DNA from: Tenacibaculum sp. M341 | Lineage (GTDB): Bacteria > Bacteroidota > Bacteroidia > Flavobacteriales > Flavobacteriaceae | Length of the DNA stretch: 64,000 bases | Reading direction: 5' to 3' | Assembly (NCBI RefSeq): GCF_004337695.1 | Contig: NZ_SJXJ01000014.1 | Span: 1-64,000 of the forward strand | Shown here: positions 59,233-64,000 of the stretch, in pieces | Numbering within the stretch: the first letter of the stretch is position 1 | Layout of the letters: every line of letters begins with the position of its first letter | Notes under the pieces: generated by a model | Databases searched by the model: none | What the model was told of the DNA's origin: nothing | The model's input: only the letters and a program-made list of their open reading frames with translations | Position numbers and translations under genes: made by a program

Positions 59233-59369
59233 ATGAAATAAACAAATTCTATGAGTTATATGTAGATAAAGTGAGTAGCAGTAGTAAGATTTTTTTCAAA
59301 GCAAACGTTTTCGTTATTATTTTGTTCAAATAAGCTTTTTCAACCAGTAATTTTCTAATTTAGAATAAT

Positions 59370-59377
59370 TATTTTTG
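59370..59377 (+). promoter_or_regulatory. -7 box (TATTTTTG) of pgk
   Basis: A perfect TAnnTTTG octamer lies 42 nt before the pgk ATG; the -33 TTG is not clear. Confidence 0.45.
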
Positions 59378-59419
59378 TTAGCATAACAAAAGAGATAGAA
59401 AACAAATAAAACCGAATAA

Positions 59420-60607
59420 ATGAAGACCATAAACGACTTTAATTTTCAAGATAAAAAAGCATTAATACGTGTAGATTTTAATGTGCCATTAAATAATGAG
59501 TTTGAAGTAACTGATGATACTAGAATTCAATCGGCAAAGTCTACTATTATTAAAATTTTAGAAGATGGAGGTAGCTGTGTATTAATGTCGCATTTGGGTA
59601 GACCGAAAGGAGTAGACGAAAAATATTCATTAAAACACATTGTTGATAAAGTTAGTGAAGTAATTGGTGTACAGGTAAAGTTTGCTGAAGATTGTGTAGG
59701 TCATACGGCAGAAGATGCAGTTGCAGATCTTAAAAGTGGAGAGATTTTATTATTAGAAAACTTACGTTTTCATAGTGAAGAAAAATCAGGAGACGAAGAC
59801 TTTGCAGAACAATTATCTAAGTTAGGAGATATTTATGTAAACGATGCTTTCGGAACAGCACACAGAGCACATGCATCAACAGCTGTAGTAGCTCAGTTTT
59901 TTCCAGAAAACAAATGTTTTGGTAACTTATTAGCAAAAGAAATAGAAAGTATTGATAAGGTTTTAAATAATTCAGAAAAACCTGTATTAGCTGTTTTAGG
60001 AGGAGCAAAAGTATCTTCTAAAATTACAGTAATAGAAAATATTTTAGATAAAGTAGATCACTTAATCATTGGAGGCGGAATGACATTTACTTTCGTTAAA
60101 GCTAAAGGCGGAAAAGTAGGAAATTCTATTTGTGAAGATGATAAAATGGATTTAGCTTTAGAGATTTTAGAAAAAGCTAAAGCTAAAAACGTACAAATCC
60201 ATATTCCTGTAGATGTGGTTGGTGCCGATAATTTTGCGAATGATGCTAATACTCAGGTTTTAGACGTTACTCAAATCCCTGAAGGGTGGCAAGGTTTAGA
60301 TGCAGGACCAAAATCATTAGCAAATTTTGAAGAGGTTGTAAATCAATGTAAAACAATTTTATGGAATGGACCTTTAGGAGTTTTTGAAATGAAAACATTC
60401 TCAAAAGGAACAATTGCACTTGGAAATTACATTGAAAATGCAACTAAAAATGGAGCATTCTCTTTAGTAGGCGGTGGAGATTCTGTAGCAGCTGTAAAAC
60501 AATTTGGCTTTGCTGATAAAGTAAGTTATGTATCTACTGGAGGTGGAGCAATGCTTGAAAGTTTAGAAGGTAAAACATTACCTGGAATTGAAGCGATTTT
60601 AAATTAA
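59420..60607 (+). CDS. pgk: Phosphoglycerate kinase
   Basis: The 395-residue glycolytic enzyme transfers phosphate from 1,3-bisphosphoglycerate to ADP. Signatures are [11 protein letters not shown] (near the N-terminus), [33 protein letters not shown] and the nucleotide-binding C-terminal [13 protein letters not shown]. The length is normal. The ATG is unambiguous. It stands alone, with a promoter box upstream and a hairpin after it. Confidence 0.97.
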   Translation: MKTINDFNFQDKKALIRVDFNVPLNNEFEVTDDTRIQSAKSTIIKILEDGGSCVLMSHLGRPKGVDEKYSLKHIVDKVSEVIGVQVKFAEDCVGHTAEDAVADLKSGEILLLENLRFHSEEKSGDEDFAEQLSKLGDIYVNDAFGTAHRAHASTAVVAQFFPENKCFGNLLAKEIESIDKVLNNSEKPVLAVLGGAKVSSKITVIENILDKVDHLIIGGGMTFTFVKAKGGKVGNSICEDDKMDLALEILEKAKAKNVQIHIPVDVVGADNFANDANTQVLDVTQIPEGWQGLDAGPKSLANFEEVVNQCKTILWNGPLGVFEMKTFSKGTIALGNYIENATKNGAFSLVGGGDSVAAVKQFGFADKVSYVSTGGGAMLESLEGKTLPGIEAILN

Positions 60608-60690
60608 CTATTCAATTTGAAGTATAGAAGATAAGCTAATAATTGCTTATCACTAATTATTCAAATTAAGTATATAAATGTATTAATATA

Positions 60691-60729
60691 GCAGTACAAC
60701 AATTTGTAATGAATTGTTGTGCTGCTTTA
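60691..60729 (+). terminator. Hairpin terminator after pgk
   Basis: GCAGTACAACAATT (60691-60704) and AATTGTTGTGCTGC (60712-60725) pair over 14 bp with one T-G wobble around a 7-nt loop and are followed by TTTATT. It overlaps codons of a longer in-frame ORF start at 60709, which argues against that start for the next gene. Confidence 0.8.
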
Positions 60730-60753
60730 TTGGTAAATAAACAATTGAATAAA

Positions 60754-61794
60754 ATGAAGTACACAACATTACCAAATACCGATGTAAAAGTTTCTAAAAT
60801 ATGTTTAGGAACAATGACTTGGGGAAATCAGAATACAGAAGCAGAAGGTTTTGAGCAGATGGATTATGCACTTGATCAAGGTGTGAATTTTTTTGATACA
60901 GCTGAATTATATTCTGTTCCTGCAACTCCTGAAACTTATGGAGCAACCGAAAAAATCATCGGAAATTGGTTTAAAAAAACAGGAAATAGAGATAAAGTAG
61001 TTTTAGCATCTAAAATTGCTGGTGGTGGAGATTACACAGCGCATATAAGATCTGGAGGGTTAACTAAAGATAATATTTTTGAGGCTGTAGAAGGAAGTTT
61101 AAAGCGTTTACAAACAGATTATATTGATTTGTATCAATTACATTGGCCAAACAGAGGGGTAAATTGTTTTGGAGTTCGTGATTATCCATATAAAACTTCA
61201 GCTAAAGAAGCAGAAAACCATATTGAAATTTTAGAAGCTTTACAAGAGTTAATCAAACAAGGAAAAATCAAACACGTAGGATTATCTAACGAAACTCCTT
61301 GGGGAACAATGAAGTATTTACAAGCTTCAGAACAACATGATTTACCTAGAATGGTAACCATCCAAAACTCTTATTCATTAATTCATCGTGGTTATGAGTA
61401 CGGAATGTCTGAAGTATCTTTAAGAGAGAATATTGGTTTATTAGCGTATTCTCCATTGGCACAAGGTGTATTATCGGGTAAATATTTAAACGGAGGACAA
61501 CCAGAAGGAGCAAGAGGTACTTTATTTCCTCGTTTTATAGCTCGTTATATGGGAGAAGGTTCGCAAAAATCTGTTGAAGAGTATTTAAAAATAGCTCAAA
61601 AGCACGGATTAACATTATCTGAGTTGGCATTGGCTTATATCAACCAATTACCATTTGTGACTAGTAACATTATAGGTGCTACAAAAATGGATCAGTTAAA
61701 AGAAAATATCAATTCAATTAATGTAGAATTATCAGAAGATATTTTGAAAGAGATTGAAGGAGTGCATACAGCAATACCAAATCCAGCTCCGTAA
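60754..61794 (+). CDS. Aldo/keto reductase (Tas-like)
   Basis: The 346-residue NADP(H)-dependent TIM-barrel protein has the tetrad: Asp in NFFDTAELY, Tyr in the same segment, Lys in VLASKIAGGG and His in YIDLYQLHWPNRG. The C-terminal IIGATKMDQLKENI is the cofactor-binding signature. It matches the Tas/YajO group of large aldo/keto reductases. The ATG at 60754 (MKYTTLPNTDVKVSKICLG) is the family start; an in-frame ATG at 60709 lies in the terminator. The DUF695 gene follows 8 bp downstream. Confidence 0.94.
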   Translation: MKYTTLPNTDVKVSKICLGTMTWGNQNTEAEGFEQMDYALDQGVNFFDTAELYSVPATPETYGATEKIIGNWFKKTGNRDKVVLASKIAGGGDYTAHIRSGGLTKDNIFEAVEGSLKRLQTDYIDLYQLHWPNRGVNCFGVRDYPYKTSAKEAENHIEILEALQELIKQGKIKHVGLSNETPWGTMKYLQASEQHDLPRMVTIQNSYSLIHRGYEYGMSEVSLRENIGLLAYSPLAQGVLSGKYLNGGQPEGARGTLFPRFIARYMGEGSQKSVEEYLKIAQKHGLTLSELALAYINQLPFVTSNIIGATKMDQLKENINSINVELSEDILKEIEGVHTAIPNPAP

Positions 61795-61802
61795 AATAAA
61801 AT

Positions 61803-62906
61803 ATGAGTTTTTTTAAGAAAATATTTTCGAAAAAAGAGGAACCAATAGAAACCTATCAAGATTTCTGGAATTGGTTCCTTATTCATGAAAAAAAATTCTA
61901 CGAGGTAGTGAATAGTGGAGATACTACTAGACTTACCTCGGAATTTTTTGACGTTATTGGCCCGAAATTAGATCAAATTAAAAAAGGGATTTTCTATTTA
62001 TCAGGAATGTTAGATGATAACACTGCCGATTTAATTCTAACTCCAGATGGAAATGTATCAAACTTTTACCTTATTGAAGAGTTAATAGCTGAGAGTCCTA
62101 CATTACCAAATTGGAAGTTTCAAGCGTTTAAGCCTAGTTTTGATTTTGGTAATGAAGGAATAGAAATGCATAATTATAAATTCAATAAAAATAATTTACA
62201 TTTTTATCCAAATGAAGATACTGCATATCCCGACGATATATCAATTACATTTGTTCATGATGATTTAGAAGAAGAGAATAAATCAGAAGTAATTAATGGG
62301 TGTTATATTTTTTTAGATAACTATTTAGGGGAGTTAAAATTTGCTACATTAATTGATAACATTGAATTTAAATCAAAGACTGAAGCAGAAAAAGAGTTAA
62401 TATCTTTAGAAAAATTAGATAGCTATATTACTTGGAGAGAGAAGGAGTTTGTAGAAAAGTATGAAGGCTTACGAAGAGACACTGAAAAAGATAGTTATGG
62501 TAGTTTTGAAACTACTTTAAAAAACGGAAGCCCATTTATGGCAATCATGAATACAGAGTTGCTACAATGGGATGCAAAAGCTTCTCATCCTTGGATTTTA
62601 AGACTTAAATTTCCCTATGAAGGAGCAGAAAATAATGGTTTTCCAAACTCAGAAACATATGATTTACTTAATAAAGTAGAAGATGAATTAATGGAACATC
62701 TTAAAGATTTTGATGGATATTTAAATATTGGTAGAGAAACAGGAGATAATCTTAGAGAAGTATATTTTGCTTGTAAAGATTACAGAAAACCATGTAAAAC
62801 AATAGATAATCTAATTAAAAAATACAGAGGTGTATTAGAATTTGAGTATAATATATACAAAGATAAATACTGGAAGTACTTTGATTATTATATCAAACAA
62901 GCATAA
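61803..62906 (+). CDS. DUF695-domain protein
   Basis: The 367-residue soluble protein has a basic start (MSFFKKIFSKKEEPIETYQD), an N-terminal domain of about 200 residues with FWNWFLIHEKKFYEVVNSGD and a C-terminal DUF695 domain (about 210-330), recognisable by SFETTLKNGSPFMAIMNTELL and WILRLKFPYEGAENNGFPNSETYDLLNKVEDEL. It has no signal peptide. The function is unknown. It is 8 bp after the aldo/keto reductase gene, so the two are likely cotranscribed, though no functional link is obvious. Confidence 0.85.
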   Translation: MSFFKKIFSKKEEPIETYQDFWNWFLIHEKKFYEVVNSGDTTRLTSEFFDVIGPKLDQIKKGIFYLSGMLDDNTADLILTPDGNVSNFYLIEELIAESPTLPNWKFQAFKPSFDFGNEGIEMHNYKFNKNNLHFYPNEDTAYPDDISITFVHDDLEEENKSEVINGCYIFLDNYLGELKFATLIDNIEFKSKTEAEKELISLEKLDSYITWREKEFVEKYEGLRRDTEKDSYGSFETTLKNGSPFMAIMNTELLQWDAKASHPWILRLKFPYEGAENNGFPNSETYDLLNKVEDELMEHLKDFDGYLNIGRETGDNLREVYFACKDYRKPCKTIDNLIKKYRGVLEFEYNIYKDKYWKYFDYYIKQA

Positions 62907-62950
62907 AACCAAAACGTAACTGATACTATTATGTAAGGCTTTAGTCTAAT

Positions 62951-64000
62951 TTATTCCATACGTTTTTTAATCACTGTTGTTTTAGTAAGAATACGCTTTA
63001 AAATATCTAAAATTTCTATTTGACGTTCTTCTGTGGCTTGTAAAGTAGCATTTTGAGTAATATTATTAATAGTTACATTTGGAGTCGTACCATTTACTTG
63101 CTGAAGAATTCCTTCGTTTTTCATTAAAATCTTCTTGGCGATAAATAAAATATCATCTTGATTGGTAGATGTAGCTGGTCTCACAATTGGGGCTTGATAT
63201 ACCACAAAACGATAAATGTCTTCTGGACCAGAAAAATCTTGTTCGGCACTCCAGTCTGTATAACCATCTCTGGTTACATCTATTCTTGTATTATTACTTG
63301 CAAACTGAGTAACACTATTACTAACACCAGTATAATTTGTAAGTGATAAAAACGTATTACTAGGAGAAACAGAATTGTCAGAAATAGTAAGATTAGCACT
63401 TGTAAGATTGCTAATTTGTATGAATTTATACAATTGGCTAGCGTCTTCTAATCCTACATTTAAGTTATTTAAATCTGCAATTGAAGAGTTTACAGAACTC
63501 TCTATTTTTACAAACTTATCACAAGGAGAAATTACAGCACTACCAGTTAATTCAAAACGGTAATTATCAATATCTAAAATATCTTTTTGAGGAGTAGCAA
63601 AAACTCTATCAATAGATGGTTGAGTTAAATTGCTAAGTTTATTTAGTTTGATAAAATCATATAGTTCACATAATGTTCTGTTAGCAGAAACAGTTACGGT
63701 TCTAGCAGCATGATCTATATTAATTCCGGTATAACCACCTACAGTAGCTGTATTGGTTTCAGTAATAAATTCATCATCTGTTATCACTACATTATCAACA
63801 ATAGGTTCGTTAAAATCTCTTGCAACTGCATAATAATTTTTTAAATAATTAGGAACTACTAAAACAGAGGTTCCTCTATCAAAATTTGTGGCAACTGTAT
63901 TGTCAATTCTCAATACTTCTTGTTTCGGAATTGTTCCTTGCGCATCTGTAGTTTCGGTGTAATCAAAACTGTTTCCGTTTACATTATACAACGTAACAGT
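62951..64000 (-). CDS. C-terminal part of a large protein of unknown function (cut by right window edge)
   Basis: The minus-strand frame is open from 64000 to a TAA at 62951-62953 and encodes about 349 residues, with no start visible, so the true gene extends beyond the window. The protein is rich in Asn, Thr, Ser and Val, with beta-strand and turn patterns (VGGYTGINIDHAARTVTVSANRT, LTISDNSVSPSNTFLSLTNYTG), repeated L..Y.F/FIKLNKLSNLT-like segments, and a helical charged C-terminus (EERQIEILDILKRILTKTTV). Two segments share the pattern (L-Y-[DK]-F-I, then L-x-x-L-T or S-N-L-T), hinting at internal repeats. It could be a tail- or adhesin-like structural protein, but nothing diagnostic is present. 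Confidence 0.6.
   Translation of the reverse strand, partial: TVTLYNVNGNSFDYTETTDAQGTIPKQEVLRIDNTVATNFDRGTSVLVVPNYLKNYYAVARDFNEPIVDNVVITDDEFITETNTATVGGYTGINIDHAARTVTVSANRTLCELYDFIKLNKLSNLTQPSIDRVFATPQKDILDIDNYRFELTGSAVISPCDKFVKIESSVNSSIADLNNLNVGLEDASQLYKFIQISNLTSANLTISDNSVSPSNTFLSLTNYTGVSNSVTQFASNNTRIDVTRDGYTDWSAEQDFSGPEDIYRFVVYQAPIVRPATSTNQDDILFIAKKILMKNEGILQQVNGTTPNVTINNITQNATLQATEERQIEILDILKRILTKTTVIKKRME

Noticed and set aside
1-64000. tRNA, rRNA or CRISPR loci.
   Set aside because: I looked for tRNA TpsiC-arm/anticodon patterns, long GC-rich rRNA-like stretches and short regularly spaced repeats and saw none; a tRNAscan-SE/Infernal run would be decisive.

Overview
The window is AT-rich chromosomal DNA from a member of the Bacteroidota, almost certainly family Flavobacteriaceae (a Tenacibaculum/Polaribacter-like marine genus would fit). 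The evidence is the protein content: TonB-dependent receptors with carboxypeptidase-like or STN N-termini, a FecR/ECF sigma pair, DUF4249 and DUF6341/DUF6427-like proteins, and double-glycine small peptides. It is supported by promoter-like sequences of the Bacteroidota type (TTG, then TAnnTTTG) and the near absence of strong Shine-Dalgarno sequences. Most of the window is chromosomal housekeeping and surface-nutrition genes. No rRNA, tRNA or CRISPR array was seen.

Layout. 1-3.5 kb: the last codons of a probable IS transposase, a MATE exporter, a GspG-like protein, a HAD hydrolase and a lipoprotein. 3.6-4.94 kb: a tandem array with an exact 336-bp period. Read on the minus strand, each unit has the form of a complete small-RNA gene (TATCTTTG box, about 175-nt transcript, hairpin plus T-tract). 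This is the most unusual element in the window. 5-12 kb: hemolysin-III-like protein, acyltransferase, trpS, brnQ, an alpha/beta hydrolase and two tandem membrane-anchored AraC regulators. 12-18 kb: a repeated GTCGAAC motif in front of a TonB-type beta-barrel protein, two small envelope proteins, upp and the DUF6427/DUF6341 pair. 18-20.6 kb: trmB, a 2OG-oxygenase/WD40 fusion and an alkyltransferase-like protein overlapping it.

20.7-26.5 kb is an iron and redox block: Mrp/ApbC, NifU-like scaffold, ferredoxin-NADP reductase, [2Fe-2S] ferredoxin, ferritin and flavodoxin. 26.7-31.5 kb is an aromatic amino acid catabolic cluster: homogentisate dioxygenase, 4-hydroxyphenylpyruvate dioxygenase, tryptophan 2,3-dioxygenase and an AraC regulator. 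It is interrupted by a four-helix-bundle gene with repeat-like flanks, and its leader holds a possible 19-codon ORF and two hairpins. 31.6-33.2 kb has a double-glycine-leader cysteine peptide and an operon opening with a 29-residue zinc-ribbon-like micro-ORF.

33.3-59.2 kb holds three TonB systems of different design: (i) ECF sigma, FecR and STN-receptor at 34.1-38.1 kb; (ii) a receptor with a lipoprotein built of repeated DY...GRFNNFD modules at 42.1-46.3 kb; (iii) a four-gene operon of unknown envelope protein, STN-receptor, DUF4249 lipoprotein and an MG2-like exported protein at 52.8-59.2 kb. Between them are DUF3108, M23 peptidase, pgi, acyltransferase, acyl-ACP desaturase, an omega-amidase-like protein and an AddB-like nuclease. 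The right end carries pgk, an aldo/keto reductase, a DUF695 protein and an unrecognised gene cut by the edge. Several intergenic hairpins look like members of dispersed palindromic repeat families that also act as terminators.
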